A DNA stretch of 64,000 bases from an uncultured Christensenellaceae bacterium. GTDB taxonomy: Bacteria > Bacillota > Clostridia > Christensenellales > Borkfalkiaceae. The notes beneath the pieces were generated by a model. The model had not been told where the DNA came from. It worked only from the letters and a program-made list of their open reading frames with translations, and ran no database searches. Positions 18,601-26,949 of the stretch are shown in pieces. A program made the position numbers and the translations under genes. The number at the start of each line of letters is the position of its first letter. The stretch's first letter is position 1. The stretch spans positions 176,997 to 240,996 of the forward strand of contig CAJULO010000001.1 of assembly GCA_910586945.1 (NCBI GenBank), in the 5' to 3' direction.

Positions 18601-19235
18601 TGGAAAAATATTTAAAGCGTATGCAAAATTTGTCCTTTAATTGCCAAAAATTATTTAACTATGATGAGGCAACAGATGGTACAAAAATCTACCATGATAT
18701 TAAGGATGGACAACAAGTGTGTATGGGAGGGATTATTGCAAACTTTAAAAAATTAAATACAAAAAAAGGGGATACTATGGCATTTATAACCATAGAAGAT
18801 TTACATGGGAATATAGAATGTATTGCCTTTCCTAAAGTATTTGATAAAATTAAGAGTATACTCAATATTGATACTATTGTCCTTTTAAAAGGCAAATTAC
18901 AGTTAAATGAAGATAAAGAGCCAACAATTTTATTAGAAGATTTAAAGGAGTTTGATGAAGAAAGTAAAATTGAAGATATACAACAAGAAGTAGAAAATAA
19001 AAATCATAAGCAAAAGATTTTATGGCTAGATGCAAGAAAGCTTGACGAAGAGCAGTTTTTAAAATTTGAAAAAATTTTTGAAGCATATGCAAATGGGGAG
19101 GAGCAAATTAGAATTGTGCGTGATATAGACGGAAAAATGAAAGTGTTTGCACTGAACAATATGCAAATTTGTAATGCTTTATATAGTGAAATTCAACTTT
19201 ATTTGTCAAAATCAGAAATCGTAGAAAAGGAGTAA
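15630..19235 (+). CDS. dnaE: DNA polymerase III subunit alpha, DnaE type
   Basis: 1201 residues. N-terminal PHP domain (FVHLHLHTEYSLLDGACK), the polymerase core with GPGRGSGAASIVAYAIG and catalytic aspartates in PDFDIDF, the fingers region ending in SYAFNKAHAACYAV, a helix-hairpin-helix (LNALKGIGLG) and a C-terminal OB fold (about 1010-1110). It has no exonuclease insertion, so it is DnaE1/DnaE3-like and not PolC. In Firmicutes with PolC this polymerase extends RNA primers. It lies in the clostridial whiA-dnaE-pfkA order, with pfkA starting 3 bp after its stop. Confidence 0.97.
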   Translation: MSKFVHLHLHTEYSLLDGACKVKELINHCVQNNIHAVAVTDHGNMYASLYFAEECRKKKIQAIIGCEMYLTRDYLTRNASDEFDHLILLAKNKKGFKNLVKLNSIAFVDGFYYKPRVDYTLLKQYADGIICLSACLAGRISKLLLRDQYDAAKEFALQMQSIFKDDFYIELQDHGLLEQKRILPQLIQIAKECNIPVVATNDVHYIEKNDWEMQDVLMCIQMKKVLDDPTRMKFDNHEMYFKSYEEMAKIFDYIPEAIENTVKIAQKCAQEDCFDLNDKGEPIKDKTLIPQFVPEDGTHPDEYLRKITWEGLKKRYTTLDETIQSRAEFELNIIISMGFAEYYLIVMDFIRWAKEKDIPVGPGRGSGAASIVAYAIGITDIDPIEYDLFFERFLNPERVTMPDFDIDFCNERRGEVIEYVRHKYHPENVAQIVTFGTLAPKAAVKDVGRVYRVPYAEMDRVTKLMESGTSIAEQLGVAMIELKEQLVTADKEQKKILQQKIEEISKKQNKDFYQIYCEDERIKKTIDMAMRLEGMPRNTSMHAAGVVICRSPIADNIPLSRNGEDVTTQFDMKEVESIGMLKMDFLALTTLTDIKKACQYIKENTGKVIDWSEIGEGNKKAYELIADGDTDAVFQLEQNGMKQFMRELKPDCLEDIIAGVSLYRPGPMAYIPTYIQNKQNPENVQYITPMLESILKVTYGVIVYQEQVMQIFQDMAGFSLGQADLVRRAMGKKDRAELMAQKEKFIFGNKDKGGDIDGAVNRGVPVEVAEKIFKDMESFASYAFNKAHAACYAVLAYRTAYLKKYYTKEFLAAVLNNRIEKIEEIAKYIAYMKDKNIPILPPDINQSKIYFAALPKGIRFGLNALKGIGLGIAEKIIEEREQNGLYKNFADFLFRNAEILNKKVLESLILGGCFDSMKIHRAQLLAVYDAEHTRATKIKKQQISQQLNLFGDIIQEEVQAIDYPNIPELEQHTKLAKEKAVLGVYVSGHPMEKYLKRMQNLSFNCQKLFNYDEATDGTKIYHDIKDGQQVCMGGIIANFKKLNTKKGDTMAFITIEDLHGNIECIAFPKVFDKIKSILNIDTIVLLKGKLQLNEDKEPTILLEDLKEFDEESKIEDIQQEVENKNHKQKILWLDARKLDEEQFLKFEKIFEAYANGEEQIRIVRDIDGKMKVFALNNMQICNALYSEIQLYLSKSEIVEKE

Positions 19236-19238
19236 AAA

Positions 19239-20201
19239 ATGAAAAAAATTGCCGTTTTGACCAGTGGTGGTGACGCTCCTGGTATGAATGCCTGTATCCG
19301 TGCCGTAGTTCGTAATGCAAAATATTACGGATTAGATGTGATGGGAATCCGTAGAGGATTTACTGGTTTAATTGAAAATGATATGCAAAATATGCAAATG
19401 CGTTCTGTATCTGATATACTGCATCGTGGTGGGACTATGCTGAGAACGGCAAGATGTAAAGAGATGTTGACATTGGAGGGGCGTAAAAAAGCGGTAAAAA
19501 CATTACAAGAAAATGGTATTGAAGGTCTTGTAGTGATAGGTGGTAACGGTTCGTTTATGGGAGCAAAGGCATTGACAGAGGAATTTAATATTCCTACAAT
19601 TGGTATTCCGGGTACTATTGATAATGACTTGCCATATACAGATTATACACTTGGTTTTGATACAGCAGTCAATACTTGTATTGATATTGTCAATAAGTTG
19701 CGTGATACTATGGCAAGTCATGAAAGAATCAATATTGTAGAAGTTATGGGGCGTAGCTGTGGAGATATTGCTCTATATACAGGGATAGCCAGTGGAGCAG
19801 AAATTATTGTCGTACCTGAAGTGCAATATGATATTGATGATATTCTCTTCAGAATTCGTAGAAGTCGGGAAAATGGAAAGGTATCTAATATTATTGTACT
19901 TGCTGAAGGGGTATGCAAAGCTGAGGAATTTGCCAAACTACTAAAGGATAAAATTGAGTATAGTATTCGTTGTACGACCATTGGTCATATTCAGCGCGGT
20001 GGTTCTCCCACTATGTATGATAGACTTTTAGCTGCACAATTTGGCGTAAAAGCTGTTGAACTTTTAAAGGCAGGGATTGGGAAGCGTGTAGTTGGCATTA
20101 AAAATAATGCAATTATTGATTTGGATATTATAGAAGCAATCTCTATGAAAAGTCAATTTAATTTACAATTATATAATACAATGCAACGAATCTCTATGTA
20201 G
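19239..20201 (+). CDS. pfkA: ATP-dependent 6-phosphofructokinase
   Basis: 320 residues, the standard bacterial PfkA length. Phosphorylates fructose 6-phosphate in glycolysis. Visible motifs are the ATP-binding start TSGGDAPGMNA, GGNGSFMGA, the catalytic GTIDNDLPYTDYTLGFDTA with the proton-acceptor Asp, and VEVMGRSCGDIA for substrate and effector binding. The Gly after GGNGS (in GGNGSFMGA) marks the ATP form and not the PPi form. AAGGAG lies at the dnaE stop. The dnaE-pfkA pair is a typical clostridial operon. Confidence 0.97.
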   Translation: MKKIAVLTSGGDAPGMNACIRAVVRNAKYYGLDVMGIRRGFTGLIENDMQNMQMRSVSDILHRGGTMLRTARCKEMLTLEGRKKAVKTLQENGIEGLVVIGGNGSFMGAKALTEEFNIPTIGIPGTIDNDLPYTDYTLGFDTAVNTCIDIVNKLRDTMASHERINIVEVMGRSCGDIALYTGIASGAEIIVVPEVQYDIDDILFRIRRSRENGKVSNIIVLAEGVCKAEEFAKLLKDKIEYSIRCTTIGHIQRGGSPTMYDRLLAAQFGVKAVELLKAGIGKRVVGIKNNAIIDLDIIEAISMKSQFNLQLYNTMQRISM

Positions 20202-20249
20202 CTATAAATAATTTAAATATTTCGAATGGAATTTATACTTTAAATTTTG

Positions 20250-20278
20250 TTGCTTAAAGCAAATCAATTTAGTATAAT
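20250..20278 (+). promoter_or_regulatory. Promoter of the heterodimeric ABC exporter
   Basis: -35 TTGCTT (20250-20255), 17-bp spacer, -10 TATAAT (20273-20278); GTG start at 20309. Confidence 0.6.
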
Positions 20279-20308
20279 AATTAAAATTACTATTTATTAG
20301 GAGCGATT

Positions 20309-22036
20309 GTGAGATATTTAAAATATTTAAAGGGTTATACAGCACACTGTATACTTGCCCCCTTAGCAAAATGGATTGAAGCGGCTCTGGAACTCATGGT
20401 ACCATTGGTATTGGCTCGTGTTATCAATCTTTTGAAGGATACCAATATAAGCAATAAAATACCTATAATCTTTTATAACGGTTTATTTTTAATTGGAATA
20501 GGTATAGTTGGATTTTTATGCGCTTTATTTTGTCAACGCAGTGCTTCAATTGTATCGCAAGGCTTTGGTACAAGAATAAGAGATAGTCTGTATGCACATA
20601 TCAATACACTATCTTTAAGGGAAATGAATCAAGTGGGTACAGCATCAATGGTCTTTCGTGCCGCAACAGATGCAGAACAACTACAAACGGCACTTGCTAT
20701 GATAATACGACTTGTAGTACGTGCTCCTTTTATTGTAGTGGCATCCATCATCATCATTTGTATTAAAAGTTGGCAAATTGGATTAGTTGTATTAGGATTT
20801 ACCATTTTAATTGGAGTAGTTATTTGTATTATCTTTAAAAAGTGTTTTAAACTGGCCATTGAAAATCAATTAAAAATGGATAAAATGACACAGATAAGTA
20901 ATGAAATTTTAGGTGGTGCTAGAGTTGTCCGTGCATTTAATGCGAAACAGACAGAGCATGCCCGCTTTTTTAAAGTTGCAGCAGCGCGGCAAAAAGATGC
21001 TGTAAGAATTGGAAAAATATCTGCTTGGCTCAATCCACTAACATATGCATTGGCGAATCTTGCAATATTAGTAGTACTATTTTGGGGTGGCGATTTTATC
21101 ATAAAAGGCAATCTCAATATTGGTAACGCACAAGCAATTATTCAATATATAGTACAAATTTTGAATGCTATGATTGTTATTGCAGGTATGATTACTCTAT
21201 TTGCAAATGCTTATTCAGCAATGGTGCGTATCAATGAAGTATTTGACTTAAAATCCTCTATTCAAGATGGTAGTTTGCAAGAAATTCCAAATAATACAAC
21301 AGCTATACTATTTGATAAAGTTTATTTTTCATATGCAAAAGAGGAGAAAGAAGAAAAATATGCTTTAGAAAACATCAGTTTTACTGTTCCGCGTGGGAAT
21401 AAAATTGCATTTGTGGGGGGGACTGGAAGTGGAAAAAGTACTGTAACATTGCTTTTAACGCGCTTATATGAGCGAAATCATGGTACTTTAAAAATTTTTG
21501 GTGAAAATATTGAAGACTATAATATTCAATTTTTACGCAATCATATAGGAGTCGTAACACAAGAGTCACCATTATTTACTGGAACAGTGCGTTCCAATCT
21601 ACAATGGGGCAAACAGAATGCTAGTGATGAAGAGATGTGGAATGTTTTAGAACTTGCTTGTGCGAAGGACTTTTTAAAACAGAAAGAGGGATTGGAGACA
21701 CCAATTGTTGAAGGAGGTAAAAATCTTTCTGGCGGACAGTTACAACGACTTGCTATTGCAAGAGCTTTAATTAAAAATCCACAAATATTATTGCTTGATG
21801 ATTCTAGTTCTGCACTTGATTTTGCTACGGATAGACAGCTACGCAAAAATTTAGCAAGTTTAACGGATACAACCATTATAACTATAGCACAACGGACAAC
21901 CTCTATTGCAAATTCTGACTGTATCTATGTTTTTTCAGATGGAAAAATTGTGACACATGGCACACATAGTCAACTTTTACAAAATAGTAGTCTATATCAA
22001 GAAATTTATAATGCACAAGACGTGAAGGAGGTTTAA
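20309..22036 (+). CDS. ABC exporter half-transporter, degenerate-site subunit
   Basis: 575 residues starting at GTG after TAGGAG. Six membrane helices (ABC_membrane, about 15-310), then an ATPase domain with Walker A GGTGSGKST and canonical signature LSGGQ. The Walker B reads LLLDDSSS, so the catalytic Glu is Asp, and the switch His is Gln (IAQR). That is the pattern of the degenerate subunit of heterodimeric type IV exporters such as TM287/288. The next gene supplies the complementary features. The pair probably exports drugs or lipids; the substrate is not predictable. Confidence 0.92.
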   Translation: MRYLKYLKGYTAHCILAPLAKWIEAALELMVPLVLARVINLLKDTNISNKIPIIFYNGLFLIGIGIVGFLCALFCQRSASIVSQGFGTRIRDSLYAHINTLSLREMNQVGTASMVFRAATDAEQLQTALAMIIRLVVRAPFIVVASIIIICIKSWQIGLVVLGFTILIGVVICIIFKKCFKLAIENQLKMDKMTQISNEILGGARVVRAFNAKQTEHARFFKVAAARQKDAVRIGKISAWLNPLTYALANLAILVVLFWGGDFIIKGNLNIGNAQAIIQYIVQILNAMIVIAGMITLFANAYSAMVRINEVFDLKSSIQDGSLQEIPNNTTAILFDKVYFSYAKEEKEEKYALENISFTVPRGNKIAFVGGTGSGKSTVTLLLTRLYERNHGTLKIFGENIEDYNIQFLRNHIGVVTQESPLFTGTVRSNLQWGKQNASDEEMWNVLELACAKDFLKQKEGLETPIVEGGKNLSGGQLQRLAIARALIKNPQILLLDDSSSALDFATDRQLRKNLASLTDTTIITIAQRTTSIANSDCIYVFSDGKIVTHGTHSQLLQNSSLYQEIYNAQDVKEV

Positions 22037-22037
22037 A

Positions 22038-23870
22038 ATGGCAGATATATCAGCAAAAATAAAGAGTAAAAATGTCATTTTACGCCTTTTTAAATATATT
22101 AGTCAATTTAAGTGGAATGTTGCCTTATCCATTATCGGAGGACTTGTATTTATTGCAACAAATCTTTTATCACCCATTATTTACGGTGCAGTATTTAAAG
22201 CTTTAGAAAAGGCATATAGAGAAGGCTATGTAATTGCCAATATTTTGTCTGCAGCTGAACTTGCAGAACTTAGACAATATATCTTAATATTATCATTACT
22301 TTTTGCTTTAAATACTATAGGTTCTTTGGCTTCACAAAAGTTATTATACACTGCGTCTAATGTTATGGTTTTAAAAGTTGCAAGACTGCTTCGTTTAGAA
22401 GGTGTGCGTAGTTTAACAGAGCTAAAAATTGAGTATATTGACGAAATTTTACATGGCGATTTATTGATGTGCGTAACAAGTGATATTGAAAGAGTGGTTG
22501 CCGGCGTTACAAAAGCAATGTCACAACTCTTTGTAGGTGTTGTAACGATTGTATCCATTACAGTTTTACTCTTTGTGTACAATGTTTTTATTGCACTTGT
22601 TATATTGATTTTAACACCAATTATTATTGTTGTGTCACATTATATCTCTAAACAAGCGTATAAGAGCTATAAAAAGCAAGTTGCTGTCAATGCTTCACTC
22701 TTTGGATATACAAAAGAAATGATGCAACATCAAGCTACAGTACTTCTCTTTAATCGTCAAAAGGAAGCAAATGCTAAATATAAGGATATAGATAATAAAC
22801 TATATCATGTCGGTTGGAAGGCACAGTATTACGCTGCATTGACCAATCCATCTGTGCGTTTTATCAATGCCTTTATTTATGCTGTGGTACTTGTTTTAAG
22901 TTGTACTTTTTATTTAATTAGTTTGCAAGATAAATCGAGTTTTTGGTTGATAGGCGGTATTGCCTTTGACTTTGCAAGTATCAATGTATTAAGTAGCTAT
23001 GCAAATCAATTTGCAAAACCTTTCAATGATATTACGAATATTGTAACAGATATGCAAAATGCTGTTGCATCTGCAAATAGAATTTTTACATTATATGATA
23101 TGGCACAAGAGAATTTAGAAGGCACTGTGCATATGACGGAGGCAAAAGGAGATATACAACTATATAATGTAAATTTCAGTTATCATCCAGAGAAACCTTT
23201 AATTAAAAATTTAAATTTAAATATTAAAGCAGGTAGTAAAATTGCTATTGTAGGGCCAACTGGTTGCGGTAAAAGTACCATAATCAATTTATTGATGCGT
23301 TTTTATGATATAAATAGTGGTAAAATTACTATTGATGGAGTTGATATCTCTAAAATTCCATTAGAAGAATATAGAAAACTTTTTGGAATGGTTTTGCAGG
23401 AGAGTTTTATGTTTGGTATGAGTATTGCTGAAAATATTGCTTTTGGAAAACCGGATGCGACCAGAGAAGAAATTAAGGCTGCAGCAAAAGCTGCATATTG
23501 CGACTTTTTTATAGAAAATCTAGAACAAGACTATGATACTCTTTATGATAGTAAAATTACGCTATCACAAGGGGAAAAACAACTTATAGCAATAGCGCGT
23601 GTTATGTTGAAAAACTCATCAATTTTAATTTTAGATGAAGCAACTTCCAATATTGATACAATGATGGATAAACGTATTCAAAGAGCATTTAAAAAGCTTA
23701 TGGAAAATAAAACAACTTTTATTGTAGCACATAGGTTATCAACTATTTTAGATGCTGACCAAATCTTAGTGATGGATAATGGTTGTATTGTCGAACAGGG
23801 CAGACATGAGGAATTACTTGCAAAACAAGGATTTTATGCAAATTTATATTATAGTCAATTTACTCATTAA
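22038..23870 (+). CDS. ABC exporter half-transporter, catalytic-site subunit
   Basis: 610 residues, ATG after GGAGGTT, one base after the stop of its partner. It has a membrane domain of about 330 residues with an extra-long loop after helix 1 (YREGYVIANILSAAELAELRQY), then an ATPase with Walker A GPTGCGKST, Walker B ILILDEATSNID with the catalytic Glu, and switch His in VAHRLST. Its signature is LSQGE instead of LSGGQ. Together with its partner this gives one functional and one degenerate ATP site, the known logic of heterodimeric multidrug-type exporters. It ends at a strong terminator. Confidence 0.92.
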   Translation: MADISAKIKSKNVILRLFKYISQFKWNVALSIIGGLVFIATNLLSPIIYGAVFKALEKAYREGYVIANILSAAELAELRQYILILSLLFALNTIGSLASQKLLYTASNVMVLKVARLLRLEGVRSLTELKIEYIDEILHGDLLMCVTSDIERVVAGVTKAMSQLFVGVVTIVSITVLLFVYNVFIALVILILTPIIIVVSHYISKQAYKSYKKQVAVNASLFGYTKEMMQHQATVLLFNRQKEANAKYKDIDNKLYHVGWKAQYYAALTNPSVRFINAFIYAVVLVLSCTFYLISLQDKSSFWLIGGIAFDFASINVLSSYANQFAKPFNDITNIVTDMQNAVASANRIFTLYDMAQENLEGTVHMTEAKGDIQLYNVNFSYHPEKPLIKNLNLNIKAGSKIAIVGPTGCGKSTIINLLMRFYDINSGKITIDGVDISKIPLEEYRKLFGMVLQESFMFGMSIAENIAFGKPDATREEIKAAAKAAYCDFFIENLEQDYDTLYDSKITLSQGEKQLIAIARVMLKNSSILILDEATSNIDTMMDKRIQRAFKKLMENKTTFIVAHRLSTILDADQILVMDNGCIVEQGRHEELLAKQGFYANLYYSQFTH

Positions 23871-23883
23871 AATTAACTATTGT

Positions 23884-23923
23884 AATAAAAAAAGAGTGTC
23901 TTAAATAACACTCTTTTTTTATT
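23884..23923. terminator. Bidirectional rho-independent terminator
   Basis: 16-bp perfect inverted repeat AATAAAAAAAGAGTGT with its complement at 23908-23923 and T runs on both strands. It ends the ABC operon on plus and the 44-aa gene on minus. Confidence 0.85.
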
Positions 23924-24056
23924 AGTCTTGTGGTGTTAAATTACCATCATCATCGAGAACCATAGTTGGTTTTGATTCTTTTAAGGACATTAGATAGTTA
24001 TTATACTGTTCTTCTGTCAATTTTTTAATTTTATCTTTTTTATTGTTCGTTGTCAT
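23922..24056 (-). CDS. Small charged protein of unknown function (44 aa)
   Basis: A minus-strand ORF below usual length cut-offs, with a perfect GGAGG (24065-24069) 8 bp before its ATG and a terminator right after its stop. The product is hydrophilic: MTTNNKKDKIKKLTEEQYNN, then LMSLKESKPTMVLDDDG and a short tail. No Cys, membrane segment or known motif is present. Its complete gene structure (ribosome site, ORF, terminator) argues that it is real. It is divergent from pgk. The function is unknown. Confidence 0.6.
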   Translation of the reverse strand: MTTNNKKDKIKKLTEEQYNNYLMSLKESKPTMVLDDDGNLTPQD

Positions 24057-24133
24057 AGTAAAAGCCTCCTAAATAATATAGTACTGTTAGTATTGTGAAT
24101 TTTTTAAAAAATATAAGTAACTTTACAAAATTG

Positions 24134-24162
24134 TTGACAAAATTCTAAAAAAAGTATACACT
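24134..24162 (+). promoter_or_regulatory. Promoter of pgk-tpiA
   Basis: -35 TTGACA (24134-24139), 17-bp spacer, -10 TACACT (24157-24162). An AGGAGG site precedes the pgk ATG. Confidence 0.75.
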
Positions 24163-24200
24163 TAAAATAAAGAATTGGTTAAAGAATAGGAGGATTTTTT

Positions 24201-25520
24201 ATGCAAAAAATGACTGTACAAGATGTTGATATAAAAGGTAAAAGAGTACTTATGCGTTGCGATTTTAATGTGCCTATGAAAGATGGTAAAATTACAGATG
24301 AAAATCGTATCAATGGAGCATTACCAACTATTCAATATTTAATGGATAAAGGTGCAAAAATTATACTATGTTCACACATGGGAAAACCACATAATATATT
24401 AGACTCTAAAATTAAACTCAATAAGAAAGAAAAGAAGATGGTGGAAAGTTTACCAGCTGAAGAGCAAGAAGAAGCAACGAAAAATTGTATTGCTAAAGCA
24501 CTTGCCGAAGATGCTACAAAATATACACTTTTACCAGTTGCAAAGCGTTTAAATCAACTTTTAAATGGTAAAGTACAATTTGCAAGTGATGTTATTGGTA
24601 AAGACGCAGAAGAAAAAGTGGCGAACTTAAAAGCAGGGGAATGTCTTTTACTTGAAAATTTACGCTTTTACGAGGGTGAAACTGCAAAAGAAGAAAATTT
24701 TTGTAAAAAGTTAGCATCTTATTGTGATATTTATGTAAATGATGCATTTGGTACAGCGCATCGTTCACATGCATCAACAGCAGGCATTGTAGAAAAAAAT
24801 CTTGTTAAAGTTGCCGTTTGTGGTTTTTTAATTCAAAAAGAACTTGAAATTATGGCCAAAAGCATTGAAGAACCTATTCATCCATTTGTTGCAGTGTTAG
24901 GTGGTGCAAAAGTTGCTGATAAACTCAATGTAATTGCAAATTTATTACAAAAATGTGATACTTTAATTATTGGTGGTGGTATGGCATTTACTTTTTTAAA
25001 AGCACAAGGATATGAAGTAGGGAATTCTCTTGTTGATGATGAAAAGTTGGATTATTGTAAAGAAATGCTTACGAAAGCAAAAGAACTTGGTAAAAAAATT
25101 ATTTTACCAGTGGATGCTGTAGTTGCAGCAAGTTTTCCAAATCCAATTGATGCTAAAATTGAAGTACAAACTGTACCTGTAGATAAGATGCCAGCAGGTA
25201 AAATGGGACTTGATATTGGGGAAGAAAGTATGAAATTATTTGCAAAAGAAGTAGCATCTGCAAAAACTGTTGTTTGGAATGGTCCTATGGGGGTGTTTGA
25301 AAATCCAATTTTGGCAAAAGGCACAATAGCTGTTGCAGAAGCACTTGCAAATTGCAAAAATGCAACTACAATTATCGGTGGTGGAGATAGTGCTGCTGCA
25401 GTATTCCAACTTGGTTTTGCCGACAAAATGTCACATATTTCAACAGGTGGTGGAGCTTCACTTGAATTGATGGAAGGTAAAGTTTTACCAGGGATTGCAT
25501 GTCTAAATGATAAAGCATAA
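24201..25520 (+). CDS. pgk: Phosphoglycerate kinase with N-domain insertion
   Basis: 439 residues against the usual 390-400. Glycolytic enzyme making ATP from 1,3-bisphosphoglycerate. The N-domain has MRCDFNVPM and LLENLRFYEGE; the C-domain has VLGGAKVADK, the nucleotide-binding WNGPMGVFE and GGGDSAAAV. The extra length lies between SHMGKP and TKYTLLPVAKRL (residues about 65-105), a lysine- and glutamate-rich segment including KLNKKEKKMV and LPAEEQEEATKN. It is in frame and in the substrate domain, so it is a true insertion. tpiA follows 10 bp later. Confidence 0.96.
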   Translation: MQKMTVQDVDIKGKRVLMRCDFNVPMKDGKITDENRINGALPTIQYLMDKGAKIILCSHMGKPHNILDSKIKLNKKEKKMVESLPAEEQEEATKNCIAKALAEDATKYTLLPVAKRLNQLLNGKVQFASDVIGKDAEEKVANLKAGECLLLENLRFYEGETAKEENFCKKLASYCDIYVNDAFGTAHRSHASTAGIVEKNLVKVAVCGFLIQKELEIMAKSIEEPIHPFVAVLGGAKVADKLNVIANLLQKCDTLIIGGGMAFTFLKAQGYEVGNSLVDDEKLDYCKEMLTKAKELGKKIILPVDAVVAASFPNPIDAKIEVQTVPVDKMPAGKMGLDIGEESMKLFAKEVASAKTVVWNGPMGVFENPILAKGTIAVAEALANCKNATTIIGGGDSAAAVFQLGFADKMSHISTGGGASLELMEGKVLPGIACLNDKA

Positions 25521-25530
25521 GGAGAATAAA

Positions 25531-26283
25531 ATGAGTATGAGAAAACCAATTATTATTGGCAATTGGAAAATGAATGGTAGTATGGCATTTGCGAAAGAAT
25601 TTGTTTCAGAATTAAATACTTTAATTACATCAAAAGCTTGTGATATAGCAATTTGTCCTCCTGCGACTCTTTTAAATACATTAGCAGAAGCATTAAAGAA
25701 TACAAACATTGCTCTTGGAGCACAAAATGTTCATTTTGAGGAAAAAGGAGCGTTTACTGGTGAAATTTCAACTGGTATGTTAAAGGAATGCGGAGTAAAA
25801 TATGTTATTCTTGGGCATAGCGAACGTCGTAAATATTTTGCAGATAGTAATGCTGATATCTGTAAAAAGGTAAAAAGTACAATAGCTGCTAATTTAATAC
25901 CGGTGTTATGTGTTGGTGAAAGCTTAAAGGAACGCGAAGAAGGTAACACAGAAATACACTTACATACTGAATTACAAGAATGCTTACAAGGGATACAACA
26001 TCCAGAAAATATCATTATTGCTTATGAACCACTTTGGGCAATTGGTACAGGCAAAACAGCTACTCCACAAGAAGCAAATGAAACAATTGGTTTTATTCGT
26101 AGAGAGCTAGCTAAAATTTTTTCAGAAGAGATTGCACAAAAAATTCGTATTTTATATGGTGGTAGCATGAATGCACAAAATGCTAAATCACTTTTGGATA
26201 TGCCAGAAATTGATGGTGGACTTATTGGAGGGGTTTCTTTAATTGTTAAAGATTTTGTTAGTGTAATTAATAGCAATAATTAA
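25531..26283 (+). CDS. tpiA: Triose-phosphate isomerase
   Basis: 250 residues from ATG 25531 (AAGGAG 5 bp upstream). Interconverts dihydroxyacetone phosphate and glyceraldehyde 3-phosphate. Catalytic Lys in GNWKMNG, His in ILGHSERR, Glu in AYEPLWAIGTGK, and phosphate loops YGGSMN and GGLIGGVSL are all present. It is co-transcribed with pgk. gapA, often in the same operon, is not here. Confidence 0.97.
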   Translation: MSMRKPIIIGNWKMNGSMAFAKEFVSELNTLITSKACDIAICPPATLLNTLAEALKNTNIALGAQNVHFEEKGAFTGEISTGMLKECGVKYVILGHSERRKYFADSNADICKKVKSTIAANLIPVLCVGESLKEREEGNTEIHLHTELQECLQGIQHPENIIIAYEPLWAIGTGKTATPQEANETIGFIRRELAKIFSEEIAQKIRILYGGSMNAQNAKSLLDMPEIDGGLIGGVSLIVKDFVSVINSNN

Positions 26284-26325
26284 ATCAAAAGAGCTTAAAG
26301 TCAATTTGCTTTAAGCTCTTTTGAT
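26284..26325 (+). terminator. Hairpin terminator after tpiA
   Basis: A 17-bp perfect inverted repeat (ATCAAAAGAGCTTAAAG, 26284-26300, complement 26309-26325) with a short T run built into the right arm (CTCTTTTGAT). It immediately follows the tpiA stop. Termination may be partial because the T tract is short. Confidence 0.65.
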
Positions 26326-26337
26326 AAAAGGGGAAAG

Positions 26338-26853
26338 ATGGATAAAAAAGTTTTACTTGTAATAGATATGCAAAATGATTTTGTGAGCGGAGCTCTACCA
26401 GCAGAGAGAGCAAAAGATATTGTCCTGCCAGTTATACAAAAAATAGAAGAATGCATAAAAAATGGTTATACAATTGTATATACTATGGATACGCATGACA
26501 ATAGCTATTTTAATACAGAAGAAGGTAAAAATTTACCAGTAGAACATTGTCAAAAAGGAAGTTATGGTTGGCAAATTGTTGAAGGTGTATATAAACAAGG
26601 TTGTAAAATTATACAAAAAAATGCTTTTACTTCAAAAGAACTTGTACAATTTATACAGGCTGCTAATTTTACCAATATTGAATTAGTTGGATTGTGTACA
26701 GATATTTGTATTTTAAAAAATGCACTTTTATTACATGCCAATGTCAAAAATGCAACAATTGCTGTCCATAAACATTTGACTGCTGGGACAACACAGCAAA
26801 AGCATATTGCAACATTAAAAATTTTAGAAACAAAAAAAATTAAAATTTTATAA
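26338..26853 (+). CDS. Isochorismatase-fold cysteine hydrolase (nicotinamidase-like)
   Basis: 171 residues, ATG after GGGGAAAG. The catalytic triad of the family is visible: D10 in LVIDMQNDF, K94 in IIQKNAF, C124 in GLCTDICI. The residues D51-x-H53 and H70 are placed like the nicotinamidase zinc ligands, which favours a nicotinamidase (nicotinamide to nicotinate, NAD salvage) over isochorismatase, but relatives also hydrolyse other amides. It begins 12 bp after the tpiA hairpin and may be read through from pgk-tpiA. A perfect terminator follows. Confidence 0.88.
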   Translation: MDKKVLLVIDMQNDFVSGALPAERAKDIVLPVIQKIEECIKNGYTIVYTMDTHDNSYFNTEEGKNLPVEHCQKGSYGWQIVEGVYKQGCKIIQKNAFTSKELVQFIQAANFTNIELVGLCTDICILKNALLLHANVKNATIAVHKHLTAGTTQQKHIATLKILETKKIKIL

Positions 26854-26887
26854 AACAAGCTTCTATCTTTAAGATAGAAGCTTGTTT
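26853..26887. terminator. Rho-independent terminator
   Basis: A 17-bp perfect stem (AAACAAGCTTCTATCTT with its complement) directly after the hydrolase stop; it can act on both strands between convergent genes. Confidence 0.7.
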
Positions 26888-26949
26888 ACTATTCTTTTAC
26901 AAGATTATTCCTTTCACAATTTTATTTTTCTTGTAAAAGTTTAAAAGTC

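Noticed and set aside
25052..25549. 165-codon frame antisense to pgk
   Set aside because: Fully covered by a well supported gene; no ribosome site.
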